Below, one piece after another: positions 54,218 to 63,242 of a stretch of DNA of 64,000 nt. Source of the stretch: Pseudomonas sp. KU26590. GTDB taxonomy: Bacteria > Pseudomonadota > Gammaproteobacteria > Pseudomonadales > Pseudomonadaceae. The notes under the pieces were generated by a model. That model searched no databases. It worked only from the letters and a program-made list of their open reading frames with translations, and was not told the DNA's origin. Location: assembly GCF_026153515.1 (NCBI RefSeq), contig NZ_CP110644.1, forward strand, positions 4,307,501 to 4,371,500, given 5' to 3'. Position 1 is the first letter of the stretch. Every line of letters starts with the position of its first letter. A program made the position numbers and the translations under genes.

Positions 54218-55345
54218 TCAGCGCTGTTCGATGGGCACGAATTTGCGCTGTTCGACGCCGATGTATTCGGCGCTCGGTCGGATGATGCGGTTGTTGGCGC
54301 GCTGCTCGAACACGTGGGAGGCCCAGCCGGTCAGGCGCGAGCAGACGAAGATCGGGGTGAACAGCTGGGTCGGGATGCCCATGAAGTGGTACGCCGAGGC
54401 GTGGTAGAAGTCGGCGTTGGGGAACAGCTTCTTCTGCTCCCACATGGTCTTGTCGATGGCTTCGGAGACCGGGAACAGCACCGTGTCGCCCGCTTCCTCC
54501 GCGAGCTTTTTCGACCAGCCCTTGATCACCTCGTTGCGCGGGTCGTTGTCCTTATAGATCGCGTGGCCGAAGCCCATGATCTTGTCCTTGCGTTCGAGCA
54601 TCGCCAAAGTGCCCTTCGTCGCTTCTTCGGCGGAGGCGAATTTCTGGATCATCTCCATCGCCGCTTCATTGGCGCCGCCATGCAAGGGACCGCGCAAAGT
54701 GCCGATGGCCGCCGTGATGCAGGAAAACAGGTCGGACAGGGTCGATGCGCAAACTCGCGCGGTAAAGGTCGAGGCGTTGAATTCGTGCTCGGCGTAGAGA
54801 ATCAGCGACACGTCCATGACCTTGCGATGCAGTTCGCTCGGCGCCTTGTCCAGCAGCAGCTTGAGGAAGTGCCCGGCGATGGACACCTCATCAGTGACGC
54901 AGTCGATGCGCTTGCCTTCGTGGCTGAAGCGGTACCAGTAGCACATGATCGCCGGGAACGCGGCGAGCAGGCGGTCGGTGGAATCGAGCTGTTGAGCGAA
55001 GCTGGCTTCGGGCTCGAGGTTGCCGAGCATCGAGCAGCCGGTGCGCATCACGTCCATGGGGTGGGTGTCGGCGGGAATGCGCTCGAGCACTTCTTTCAGG
55101 GCCTGGGGCAGGTCACGCAGGCCCTGGAGTTTTTTCAGGTAGCCATCGAGCTGCGCCTGGGTCGGCAGTTCGCCGTACAGCAGCAGGTAGGCCACTTCTT
55201 CGAATCGGGCGTCGGCGGCGAGTTCACGCACGTCATAGCCGCGGTAGGTCAATCCGGCGCCGGCCTGGCCGACGGTGGACAACGCGGTCTGCCCGGCCAC
55301 CTGGCCTCGCAGGCCTGCGCCGCTCAATACTTTTGCTTCAGCCAT
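54218..55345 (-). CDS. prpC: 2-methylcitrate synthase
   Basis: 375 residues of the citrate synthase family; condenses propionyl-CoA with oxaloacetate. Catalytic His in GPLHGGANEAAMEM and GFGHAIYK, Asp in the region DKTMWEQKKLFPNADFY. The start MAEAKVLSGAGLRGQVAGQT is that of PrpC. The spacer to prpB carries a REPIN (55411–55500), unusual inside an operon. Confidence 0.96.
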   Translation of the reverse strand: MAEAKVLSGAGLRGQVAGQTALSTVGQAGAGLTYRGYDVRELAADARFEEVAYLLLYGELPTQAQLDGYLKKLQGLRDLPQALKEVLERIPADTHPMDVMRTGCSMLGNLEPEASFAQQLDSTDRLLAAFPAIMCYWYRFSHEGKRIDCVTDEVSIAGHFLKLLLDKAPSELHRKVMDVSLILYAEHEFNASTFTARVCASTLSDLFSCITAAIGTLRGPLHGGANEAAMEMIQKFASAEEATKGTLAMLERKDKIMGFGHAIYKDNDPRNEVIKGWSKKLAEEAGDTVLFPVSEAIDKTMWEQKKLFPNADFYHASAYHFMGIPTQLFTPIFVCSRLTGWASHVFEQRANNRIIRPSAEYIGVEQRKFVPIEQR

Positions 55346-55410
55346 TGCTGTCTCCAGTCTTGTAGTTGTGTGGGAATCGGCAATTCTTTTCAGTACGCAA
55401 GATGCTTTAT

Positions 55411-55500
55411 CTGTAGGAGCGCGCTTGCCCGCGAAGGCGTCGTGTCAGCAAATACAAGGTCAGCTGAATAAATGCCTTCGCGGGCAAGCGCGCTCCTACG
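55411..55500. repeat. REPIN, type A, inside the prp operon
   Basis: CTGTAGGAGCGCGCTTGCCC facing GGGCAAGCGCGCTCCTACG, 12 bp after the prpB stop and 66 bp before the prpC start. Same family as the type A copies near 37 kb. In transcripts it would form a large hairpin between the two messages. Confidence 0.9.
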
Positions 55501-55511
55501 CTGGGCCGTGA

Positions 55512-56402
55512 TCAGCCTTTCTTCTGCGCAAACAGCGCATCAAGCTTCTGCTCGAACGCGTGGTAGTCGATGCGCTCGTACAACTCCATGCGCGTCTGCA
55601 TGGTGTCGACCACATTCTTCTGCGTGCCGTCGCGACGAATCGCGGTGTAGACGTTTTCCGCCGCCTTGTTCATCGCCCGGAAAGCCGACAGGGGATACAG
55701 CACCAGCGCCACTTCAGCGGACTTCAGCTCGTCGGTAGTGAACAGTGGCGTCGAGCCGAATTCGGTGATGTTGGCGAGGATCGGCGCCTTCACCCGGGAG
55801 GCAAACAGCTTGTACATCTCAAGTTCGGTGATCGCTTCCGGGAAGACCATGTCCGCGCCCGCTTCGATGCACGCCGCGGCGCGATCCAGTGCTGATTCCA
55901 GCCCTTCCACCGCCAGCGCATCGGTGCGCGCCATGATCACGAAACTGTCGTCGGTTCGCGCATCCACCGCCGCCTTGATCCGATCGACCATCTCCTGCTG
56001 CGAGACGATTTCCTTGCCGGGCCGGTGACCGCAGCGCTTGGCGCCGACCTGGTCTTCGATGTGCATCGCCGCTGCACCGAACTTGATCATCGACTTCACC
56101 GTGCGCGCCACGTTGAACGCCGACGCACCGAAACCGGTGTCGACGTCCACCAGCAGCGGCAGGTCGCAGACATCGGTGATGCGGCGCACGTCGGTCAGCA
56201 CGTCGTCCAGGCCGGTAATGCCAAGGTCCGGCATGCCCAGGGAACCCGCCGCAACACCGCCGCCGGAAAGGTAAATGGCCTTGAAGCCGGCCCGTTGCGC
56301 CAGCAGCGCGTGGTTGGCGTTGATCGCGCCGACTACCTGCAGCGGATGTTCACTGGCGACAGCGTCACGGAAGCGTTGGCCGGGAGTGGTTCTTGTGGTC
56401 AT
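55512..56402 (-). CDS. prpB: 2-methylisocitrate lyase
   Basis: 296 residues of the isocitrate lyase/PEP mutase fold. It splits 2-methylisocitrate to pyruvate and succinate. The catalytic motif K-R-C-G-H is present ([10 protein letters not shown]), and DVDTGFG and [12 protein letters not shown] hold metal and substrate residues. Start overlaps the GntR-type regulator stop by four bases. First enzyme gene of the operon. Confidence 0.96.
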   Translation of the reverse strand: MTTRTTPGQRFRDAVASEHPLQVVGAINANHALLAQRAGFKAIYLSGGGVAAGSLGMPDLGITGLDDVLTDVRRITDVCDLPLLVDVDTGFGASAFNVARTVKSMIKFGAAAMHIEDQVGAKRCGHRPGKEIVSQQEMVDRIKAAVDARTDDSFVIMARTDALAVEGLESALDRAAACIEAGADMVFPEAITELEMYKLFASRVKAPILANITEFGSTPLFTTDELKSAEVALVLYPLSAFRAMNKAAENVYTAIRRDGTQKNVVDTMQTRMELYERIDYHAFEQKLDALFAQKKG

Positions 56403-57106
56403 TGTTCACCTCGGGCAGTTGCAGCTTGAAAGCGCTGCTCAATGTTGCGTTTGGACGCGGCAATGTGGCGGCGCATCAATAGCTCGGCGAGTTCACCGTC
56501 ACGCTCGGCGATGGCGTCGAGAATACGGTGATGCTCGGCGAACGCCTGGCGCGGACGATTGGGCGTCGTCGAGAACTGGATGCGGTACATGCGCACCAGT
56601 TGGTACAGGTCATCGCAGAGCATCTGGGTCAGCGTGCTGTTGCGCGCGCCCTGGATAATCCGGTAATGAAAGTCGAAGTCGCCTTCCTGCTGGTAATAGC
56701 CGACGCCGGCCTGAAAGGCGCTGTCGCGTTCATGGGTTTCCAGCACGCGGCGCAGCTCGTCGACTTCTTCAACCGTCATGCGCTCGGCGGCCAGGCGACA
56801 GGCCATGCCTTCGAGGGATTCGCGAATTTCGTAGAGCTCGACCAGTTCGGCATGGCTCAGCGAGACCACGCGAGCGCCGACGTGGGGGACGCGCACCAAC
56901 AGGCGCTGGCCTTCGAGCCGGTGAATGGCCTCGCGCAACGGACCGCGGCTGATGCCGTAGGTGCGCGCCAGCTCGGGCTCGGAGATCTTGCTGCCGGGGG
57001 CGATGTCGCCCTTGACGATAGCCGCCTGAATACGGCGAAACACGTTCTCGGACAGCGTCTCGGCATCGACCGACGTAGCGGGCAAGATTTCTGCGGCATC
57101 CAACAT
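56399..57106 (-). CDS. GntR family regulator of the 2-methylcitrate operon
   Basis: 235 residues: N-terminal winged helix ([40 protein letters not shown]) and C-terminal FCD effector domain with the metal-ligand pattern (His in [10 protein letters not shown] and EHHRILDAI). In Pseudomonas a regulator of this type sits in front of prpB and responds to 2-methylcitrate-pathway metabolites. I choose ATG 57106 because AGGTG is eight bases upstream; GTG 57115 overlaps that site. A perfect palindrome lies 71 bp upstream (57177–57190). Confidence 0.85.
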   Translation of the reverse strand: MLDAAEILPATSVDAETLSENVFRRIQAAIVKGDIAPGSKISEPELARTYGISRGPLREAIHRLEGQRLLVRVPHVGARVVSLSHAELVELYEIRESLEGMACRLAAERMTVEEVDELRRVLETHERDSAFQAGVGYYQQEGDFDFHYRIIQGARNSTLTQMLCDDLYQLVRMYRIQFSTTPNRPRQAFAEHHRILDAIAERDGELAELLMRRHIAASKRNIEQRFQAATARGEQ

Positions 57107-57176
57107 TGTTGACACCTGTTAACTGAATTCCAGCAAATCTAGCGAAAGAAGCCACTTACGTCAAAGCTAAATGGCT

Positions 57177-57190
57177 GATTGTCGACAATC
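57177..57190. promoter_or_regulatory. GntR-type operator upstream of the prp operon
   Basis: GATTGTCGACAATC, perfectly symmetrical and containing TTGT-N2-ACAA, close to the TNGTNNNACNA core of FadR/FCD-type GntR sites. Best candidate binding site for the regulator at 56399. Confidence 0.7.
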
Positions 57191-57403
57191 ATCTAATGGC
57201 GACACATTTTGACGAAGTGCCTGAGAGGACCTATCCGCACCGCCCTTCGCTCGCGCCATAAAAGCTTCATGCTAGAATGCCGGCCGCCTCAGATCGCCCA
57301 CGCGGGCAGCAGGCGGCTTTTGCAGGAACGGCAGCCCTTGGTCAAACCAAATCCCCATTTCGACGTCAAAGCAGCTCTTTCCCTTTTCATCGCGCCTGGA
57401 CTT

Positions 57404-57967
57404 ATGAGCCGCCACCCTCTTCTCTTCCTCTTATCCCTGTACCTGCCAGGCATCTTTCTGCCCGGCTTTTTTCTGCCCGGCATCGCAATGGCCGCTGAAA
57501 AAACCGTGTACGGGCTGAACGAATACGCGGAGCTGGCCGACATCGACCTGCAAGTCGCGGCCAAACTGGACACCGGCGCCAAAACCGCCTCCCTGAGCGC
57601 CCGCGACATCAAACGCTTCAAGCGCAATGGCGAATCCTGGGTGCGTTTTTACCTGGCCATCGACGACGCCCACGAACACCCCATCGAACGCCCCCTGGCC
57701 CGGGTCAGCAAGATCAAGCGGCGCGCGGGCGATATCGATGCCGATGACGACAAGAAATACACCGCCCGCCCGGTCATCAGCCTGGATGTCTGCATGGGCG
57801 CGGCGCTGCGCACCATAGAAGTGAACTTGACCGACCGCAGCGCATTCCAATACCCGCTTTTGATTGGCTCCGAAGCCCTCAAGCACTTCGACGCGCTGGT
57901 CGATCCAGGCCTGAAATACGCAGCGGGCAAGCCTGCCTGCGTCACCCATGCTCAAACCGCAGAGTAA
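57404..57967 (+). CDS. Exported retropepsin-like (RimK-associated) protease family protein
   Basis: 187 residues of the family often called ATP-dependent zinc protease (PF05618), whose fold is that of retroviral-type aspartic proteases. The active-site motif is KLDTGAKTASL (residues about 46–56). A signal peptide occupies about 1–31 (LFLLSLYLPGIFLPGFFLPG, cleavage near AMA-AEK), so it acts in the periplasm. Start ATG 57404 is chosen because the signal peptide begins there and CTGGA precedes it. Four bases separate its stop from the transglutaminase-like gene. Function unproved; part of a three-gene system. Confidence 0.8.
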   Translation: MSRHPLLFLLSLYLPGIFLPGFFLPGIAMAAEKTVYGLNEYAELADIDLQVAAKLDTGAKTASLSARDIKRFKRNGESWVRFYLAIDDAHEHPIERPLARVSKIKRRAGDIDADDDKKYTARPVISLDVCMGAALRTIEVNLTDRSAFQYPLLIGSEALKHFDALVDPGLKYAAGKPACVTHAQTAE

Positions 57968-57971
57968 CGAC

Positions 57972-59522
57972 ATGCGCTCTCTTACCCTCCATCTGAAGAT
58001 CCTGATCGCAACCCTCGTCACGCTGGGCATCGCAATCACGGCCTATCAGATATTGGTGCTCGGCATCCCGGTGACCGAAGACGAAACCGACGACCTGTGG
58101 AACATCGACGCCAAGGTCGAGTTCGTCGCCAACCCGAAAGACACGGTCAAGGTGCAGATGTATGTGCCACCGCTGTCCCGTGACTACATCAGCCTCAATG
58201 AAAGCTTCATCTCCAACAACTATGGCGTGAACGTCAACCGCGCCGACGGCAACCGCAAGGTCACCTGGTCCGCGCGTCGGGCCAACGGCAACCAGACGCT
58301 GTACTACCGGCTGGTATTGACCAAGCGCTACAGCGGCGAAAAAGCCAAGATCAAAGGGCCGATCTTCCGCGACAGCATCGTCGTGGAAGGGCCGGAAAAG
58401 ATCGCCGCCGACGCGCTGCTCGCGCCGATCCGACAGCACTCGGCCGACGTCGAAACCTTCGTCAGCGAAGCCATCAAACGTGTCAACAATCTGAGCGACG
58501 ACAACGTCAAGCTGCTGCTGGCGGGCGATACGTCGGTGGCGAACAAGGCGCGGATCACCGAAACCCTGCTGTCCATCGCCCACGTGCCGGTGGAGAAAGT
58601 CCACACCATCCGCTTGGTCGCCGACCAGCCGCAGTCGCCCGAACTGTGGCTGCGCAGCTTCAATGGCAAGGACTGGCTGTATTTCAATCCGGAAACCGGT
58701 GAAGCGGGCCTGCCCCAGGACCGCCTGTTGTGGTGGATCGGCAACGACAACCTGATCTCCGTGGAGGGTGGCAAGAAGGCCACCGTGAGTTTCAGCCTGA
58801 ACAACAGCGAGATGAACGCGATTCGTCTGGCCAAGCTGACCGATGAAAGCACCGACGCCGACTTCCTCGAATATTCGCTGTACAGCTTGCCGCTGCAAAC
58901 CCAGCAGACTTTCATGATCATGGTGATGATCCCGATCGGCGTGCTGGTGATCCTGATCCTGCGTAACCTTGTAGGCCTGCAGACGCTCGGGACCTTCACC
59001 CCGGTGCTGATCGCGCTGGCGTTCCGCGAGACCCAGCTGGGCTTCGGCATCGTGCTGTTCACCGTCATCACGGCGCTGGGCCTTTCCCTGCGCTCGTATC
59101 TGGAACACCTAAAGCTGCAAATGCTGCCCAGGCTGTCGGTGGTGCTGACCTTCGTGGTGGTGCTGATTGCCGCCATCAGCCTGTTCAGCCACAAGCTGGG
59201 GCTTGAGCGCGGGCTGTCGGTGGCGCTGTTCCCGATGGTGATTCTGACCATGACCATCGAACGCCTGTCGATCACCTGGGAAGAACGCGGCGGCGGCCAT
59301 GCGATGAAGGTCGCCATCGGCACGCTGTTCGCGGCGTCCCTGGCGCACATCATCATGAGCATTCCGGAGTTCATCTACTTTGTGTTCACCTTTCCGGCCA
59401 TCCTGCTGATCCTGGTGGGTTTCATGCTGGCGATGGGGCGTTATCGCGGTTACCGGCTGACCGAGCTGATCCGCTTCAAGGCCTTTCTCAAGGAAGACGC
59501 CGAGCGGGAACACCATAAATGA
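57972..59522 (+). CDS. Inactive transglutaminase-like protein with C-terminal multispan membrane domain
   Basis: 516 residues. One N-terminal membrane helix (about 8–28: ILIATLVTLGIAITAYQILV), then a periplasmic region of about 300 residues that matches the transglutaminase-like fold, and a C-terminal set of about seven membrane helices (from about 322, TFMIMVMIPIGVLVILILRN). I see no Cys in the predicted transglutaminase region, consistent with the family's name as an inactive transglutaminase (PF14400/PF14402). It may bind a peptide substrate for the ligase. Start ATG 57972; stop overlaps the ATP-grasp start. Confidence 0.82.
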   Translation: MRSLTLHLKILIATLVTLGIAITAYQILVLGIPVTEDETDDLWNIDAKVEFVANPKDTVKVQMYVPPLSRDYISLNESFISNNYGVNVNRADGNRKVTWSARRANGNQTLYYRLVLTKRYSGEKAKIKGPIFRDSIVVEGPEKIAADALLAPIRQHSADVETFVSEAIKRVNNLSDDNVKLLLAGDTSVANKARITETLLSIAHVPVEKVHTIRLVADQPQSPELWLRSFNGKDWLYFNPETGEAGLPQDRLLWWIGNDNLISVEGGKKATVSFSLNNSEMNAIRLAKLTDESTDADFLEYSLYSLPLQTQQTFMIMVMIPIGVLVILILRNLVGLQTLGTFTPVLIALAFRETQLGFGIVLFTVITALGLSLRSYLEHLKLQMLPRLSVVLTFVVVLIAAISLFSHKLGLERGLSVALFPMVILTMTIERLSITWEERGGGHAMKVAIGTLFAASLAHIIMSIPEFIYFVFTFPAILLILVGFMLAMGRYRGYRLTELIRFKAFLKEDAEREHHK

Positions 59523-60490
59523 TCGGCTGGTGGAAAACCTGGAAGGCGCTGGAAGCCAAGGGGATCATGGGCATCAACCGGCGCAACGCCGACTACGTGC
59601 TCAAGTACAACAAGCGCAGCCTCTACCCCATCGTCGATGACAAGATCATCACCAAGGAGCGGGCCATCGCGGCGGGCATTCACGTGCCCGAGATGTACGG
59701 GGTCATTTCCACCGAAAAGGAAATCGACAAGCTCGACACGATCATCGGCGGGCGCAGCGATTTCGTCATCAAGCCGGCCAAGGGCGCGGGCGGCGACGGC
59801 ATTCTGGTCATCGCCGACCGCTTCGAAGAGCGCTTCCGTACGGTGTCCGGGCGCATCATCAGCCACGACGAAATCGAGCATCAGGTTTCCAGCATCCTCA
59901 CCGGGCTGTATTCCCTGGGCGGCCACCGCGACCGCGCGCTCATCGAATACCGGGTCACGCCGGATCAGATCTTCAAGAGCATCAGTTACGAAGGCGTCCC
60001 GGACATCCGCGTGATCGTGCTGATGGGTTACCCGGTGATGGCCATGCTGCGCCTGCCGACCCGGCAGTCCGGCGGCAAGGCCAACCTGCACCAGGGCGCC
60101 ATCGGTGTCGGCGTCGATCTGGCGACCGGCTTGACGCTGCGCGGCACCTGGCTGAACAACATCATCAGCAAGCACCCCGACACCACCAATGCGGTGGATG
60201 GGGTGCAACTGCCGAACTGGGACGGCTTCATGAAGCTCGCCGCCGAATGCTACGAGCTGTGCGGGCTGGGTTATATCGGCGTCGACATGGTGCTGGACCA
60301 GGATCGCGGCCCGCTGATCCTCGAGCTCAACGCGCGGCCAGGGCTCAACATCCAGATCGCCAATGACTGCGGGCTGACTCACCGCACGGTTGCCGTGGAG
60401 AAGCGGCTGGAAGAGCTGGCGGCGGAAGGTGTTCAGGAGAGCCCGGAGGAGCGGGTCAAGTTTGCTCAGGGATTGTTCGGGCACGTTTGA
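59519..60490 (+). CDS. ATP-grasp amide ligase, alpha-L-glutamate-ligase-like
   Basis: 323 residues of the ATP-grasp family (PF14397-like). The nucleotide site includes FVIKPAKGAGGDGI (near 82–95), and the metal ligands are in the final block GPLILELNARPGLNIQIAND. The family joins an amino group to a carboxylate using ATP, as RimK adds Glu to a protein C-terminus. No signal peptide, so it is cytoplasmic, whereas its two partners face the periplasm. It is translationally coupled to the membrane protein. Substrate unknown. Confidence 0.83.
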   Translation: MIGWWKTWKALEAKGIMGINRRNADYVLKYNKRSLYPIVDDKIITKERAIAAGIHVPEMYGVISTEKEIDKLDTIIGGRSDFVIKPAKGAGGDGILVIADRFEERFRTVSGRIISHDEIEHQVSSILTGLYSLGGHRDRALIEYRVTPDQIFKSISYEGVPDIRVIVLMGYPVMAMLRLPTRQSGGKANLHQGAIGVGVDLATGLTLRGTWLNNIISKHPDTTNAVDGVQLPNWDGFMKLAAECYELCGLGYIGVDMVLDQDRGPLILELNARPGLNIQIANDCGLTHRTVAVEKRLEELAAEGVQESPEERVKFAQGLFGHV

Positions 60491-60533
60491 GTTTTGTCGA
60501 TTGATCAGGTTGATCAGTGTTCGCCGATAAACT

Positions 60534-61328
60534 GATGGCGATCACACCGGCCCCTTCCCGGCTGAAGCCGGTCCCACTAGATACCGCGTGCAGTCAGTGA
60601 AACCGGGTGGAACGCCGACTGAGGGACTGCCTGGACCTCGACTGTGGGACCGGCTTTAGCCGGGAAGACGTCAGGCGTCACTCCGCAAATCTGATGGCGA
60701 TCACACCGGCCCCTTCCCGGCTGAAGCCGGTCCCACTAGATACCGCGTGCAGTCAGTGAAACCGGGTGGAACGCCGACTGAGGGACTGCCTGGACCTCGA
60801 CTGTGGGACCGGCTTTAGCCGGGAAGACGTCAGGCGTCACTCCGCAAATCTGATGTCGATCACACCGGCCCCTTCCCGGCTGAAGCCGGTCCCACTAGAT
60901 ACCGCGTGCAGTCAGTGAAACCGGGTGGAACGCCGACTGAGGGACTGCCTGGACCTCGACTGTGGGACCGGCTTTAGCCGGGAAGACGTCAGGCGTCACT
61001 CCGCAAATCTGATGTCGATCATACCGGCCCCTTCCCGGCTGAAGCCGGTCCCACTAGATACCGCGCGTAGTCAGTGGAAACGGGTGGAACGCCGACTGTG
61101 GGACTGCCTGGACCTCGACTGTGGGACCGGCTTTAGCCGGGAAGACGTCAGGCGTTTCACCGCAAATCTGATGGCGATCACACCGGCGCCTTCCCGGCTA
61201 AAGCCGGTCCCACTAGATACCGCGCGCAGTCAGTGAAAACGGGTGGAACGCCGACTGTGGGACTGCCTGGACCTCAACTGTGGGACCGGCTTTAGCCGGG
61301 AAGACGTCAGGCGTCACACCGCAAAACC
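60534..61328. repeat. Five-copy tandem array of a 159-bp REPIN unit
   Basis: Units start at 60534, 60693, 60852, 61011 and 61170; the period is exactly 159 bp. Each has a left REP (CCTTCCCGGCTGAAGCCGGT) and an inverted right REP (ACCGGCTTTAGCCGGGAAG) with about 65 bp between. Units 1–3 are almost identical, units 4 and 5 differ at a few positions, so the array grew recently by duplication. It fills the gap between the ATP-grasp gene and the FecCD permease gene. Confidence 0.95.
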
Positions 61329-61453
61329 CAAGCCGAAACTCGCCACCCCCAACCCCCTGCCAAATGAAGATTCACCCCATGCGGCATCTCGTCCCTAGAG
61401 AACCCTCGCCTATCGCTGTATAGTTTTTTACATACCGAAACAATGAGTAACAG

Positions 61454-62473
61454 ATGTTCCCTTCCAAGCTGTATTCCCCTCTGTTGCTCAGCCTGTTGGC
61501 GTTGATCGTGACGGCCGTCTTTGCGCTGTTATTGGGTCGCTATCAACTCTCAATCAACGACTTCTGCTCATTCATCGCAACAATGCTCGGCCTCAGCGAC
61601 ATGCCTGCGCAGCGCTACGACCTGCTTCACAGCCTGATCATCGAGTCGCGCCTGCCTCGGGTAATCGCCGCCGTGCTGGTGGGCGCCGGGCTTTCGGTCT
61701 CAGGCGCGGCGTATCAGGGCGTGTTCCGCAATCCGCTGGTGTCGCCGGGTTTGCTCGGGGTGCTAAGCGGTTGTGCGTTCGGCGCTGCGCTGGGGATCAT
61801 TTGGCATCTGCCGCCCCTGGCCATTGCGCTGGTTGCCTGTGTGACCGGGCTCATCGCCGTGGCGGTCGGTCTGGGCATTGCGCATATGTTTGAGTCCCCC
61901 TCGATTCTGCTGCTGGTGCTCGGCGGCATTGTCGCGAACGCCCTCTTCACCTCGCTGCTGTCCATCGCTCAATACATGGCCGATCCGGTGGATCAGCTGC
62001 CGAGCATCGTCTATTGGCTGCTCGGCAGCCTCAGCGCCGTGGACGTGCAGGCGCTGTGGATCATCGGCCCGATCCTCGCCATCGCCATCGTTCTGCTGTG
62101 CCTGACCGGCCGCGCCATCGATGCGCTTTCCCTGAGTGATGACGAGGCACTGAGCCTGGGCGTGCCGGTCGAGAAGATCCGAGGCGGCCTGATTGTGCTG
62201 ACCACGCTGATCTGCGCGCTCACCGTGAGCCTGGCGGGGATGGTCGGCTGGATCGGCCTGTTGATTCCACACCTGGCGCGGTTACTGGTCGGCCCCGGCA
62301 ATACGCGCTTGCTGCCCCTCAGCGCCTGCCTGGGCGGGATATTCCTGCTGGCCGCCGACGGCGTCGCTCGCAGCATGTCGGCGGGAGAAATCCCCCTCGG
62401 CATCATTACCGAGTTGTTCGGCGCGATCGCCTTTGTGCTGGTACTGCATCGCGTGCGCAAGGGGTGGCTATGA
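61454..62473 (+). CDS. FecCD-type ABC permease (siderophore/haem/metal-chelate uptake)
   Basis: 339 residues with nine to ten membrane helices. RLPRVIAAVLVGAGLSVSGA and QGVFRNPLVSPGLLGVLSGC are diagnostic for FecCD/BtuC permeases, and GWIGLLIPHLARLLVGPGNT is the ATPase contact loop. Because only one permease gene is present, it probably works as a homodimer. The ATPase gene overlaps by ATGA. No convincing Fur box was seen in 61330–61453, though the AT-rich stretch 61420–61440 likely holds the promoter. Confidence 0.92.
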   Translation: MFPSKLYSPLLLSLLALIVTAVFALLLGRYQLSINDFCSFIATMLGLSDMPAQRYDLLHSLIIESRLPRVIAAVLVGAGLSVSGAAYQGVFRNPLVSPGLLGVLSGCAFGAALGIIWHLPPLAIALVACVTGLIAVAVGLGIAHMFESPSILLLVLGGIVANALFTSLLSIAQYMADPVDQLPSIVYWLLGSLSAVDVQALWIIGPILAIAIVLLCLTGRAIDALSLSDDEALSLGVPVEKIRGGLIVLTTLICALTVSLAGMVGWIGLLIPHLARLLVGPGNTRLLPLSACLGGIFLLAADGVARSMSAGEIPLGIITELFGAIAFVLVLHRVRKGWL

Positions 62474-63234
62474 AGCGCTTGCAGGCCCGCCAACTGAGCT
62501 ATCGGATCGGCGACCGCTTGATCCTCGATAACGTCTCGCTGGACATTGCCGCCGGCGACAACATCGCCCTGCTGGGGGCCAACGGCGCCGGAAAAAGCAC
62601 GTTGATGAGGCTGCTACTGGGGTTGCTGACGCCCCACTCAGGTGAGGTATTGCTCGACGGCCAACCGATGCGCGTGATGAAGCGGCGCGCCGTCGCCCGG
62701 CAGATCGCCTACGTGCCGCAGAGCCACGTGCCGAGCTTTCCGTTCAGCGTCGCGCACATCGTCGGCCAAGGCCGATTGCCCAGCGTGGGCCTGGGCCATG
62801 CACCGAGCCGCGACGACAAGGCCTCTGTGCAGCAGGCCCTGACCGACCTGGGTATCTCTCACTTGAGTGAACGGCCGTACACCGAGCTGTCCGGCGGCGA
62901 GCGCCAGTTGGTGCTGATCGCCCGAGCCATGGTCCAGCGCGCCAACCTCATCATTCTCGACGAGCCGGTCACCGGTCTCGACTACGGCCATCAGTTGCGC
63001 CTGCTGGCCTTGCTCAAGCGCCTCGCCGCCGAAGGCATCAGCATTCTGTCCAGCACCCATCGCCCTGAACACGCCCTCGCTTCGGCCAATCGCGTGCTGG
63101 TCCTGCACGAAGGCCGACTCATCGCCGACGGCATCCCCCATGACGTCATCGACAGCGCCCTCATGGCGCGTCTTTACCAGGTCGCCGTCGAGCAGATCGA
63201 CAGCGGCCGCCACCGCTTTTTTATTCCTTGCTGA
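62470..63234 (+). CDS. Iron-chelate-type ABC transporter ATP-binding protein (FecE/FhuC type)
   Basis: 254 residues. Walker A GANGAGKS, signature LSGGERQL, Walker B LIILDEPVTGLD and switch His SSTHRPEHA are all present. The length and the QIAYVPQSHVPSFPFSVAHI region fit FecE/BtuD-like ATPases. ATG at 62470 overlaps the permease stop; the receptor gene follows after eight bases. No binding-protein gene is present within the window. Confidence 0.92.
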   Translation: MKRLQARQLSYRIGDRLILDNVSLDIAAGDNIALLGANGAGKSTLMRLLLGLLTPHSGEVLLDGQPMRVMKRRAVARQIAYVPQSHVPSFPFSVAHIVGQGRLPSVGLGHAPSRDDKASVQQALTDLGISHLSERPYTELSGGERQLVLIARAMVQRANLIILDEPVTGLDYGHQLRLLALLKRLAAEGISILSSTHRPEHALASANRVLVLHEGRLIADGIPHDVIDSALMARLYQVAVEQIDSGRHRFFIPC

Positions 63235-63242
63235 GTGTTTCC

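Noticed and set aside
60925..61236. 103-codon open frame with two repeated segments
   Set aside because: Created by the 159-bp (3 x 53) tandem repeat; non-coding REPIN DNA.
60534..61328. Possible CRISPR array
   Set aside because: Units are 159 bp with nearly identical 'spacers' and internal inverted repeats; no cas genes. It is a REPIN tandem array.
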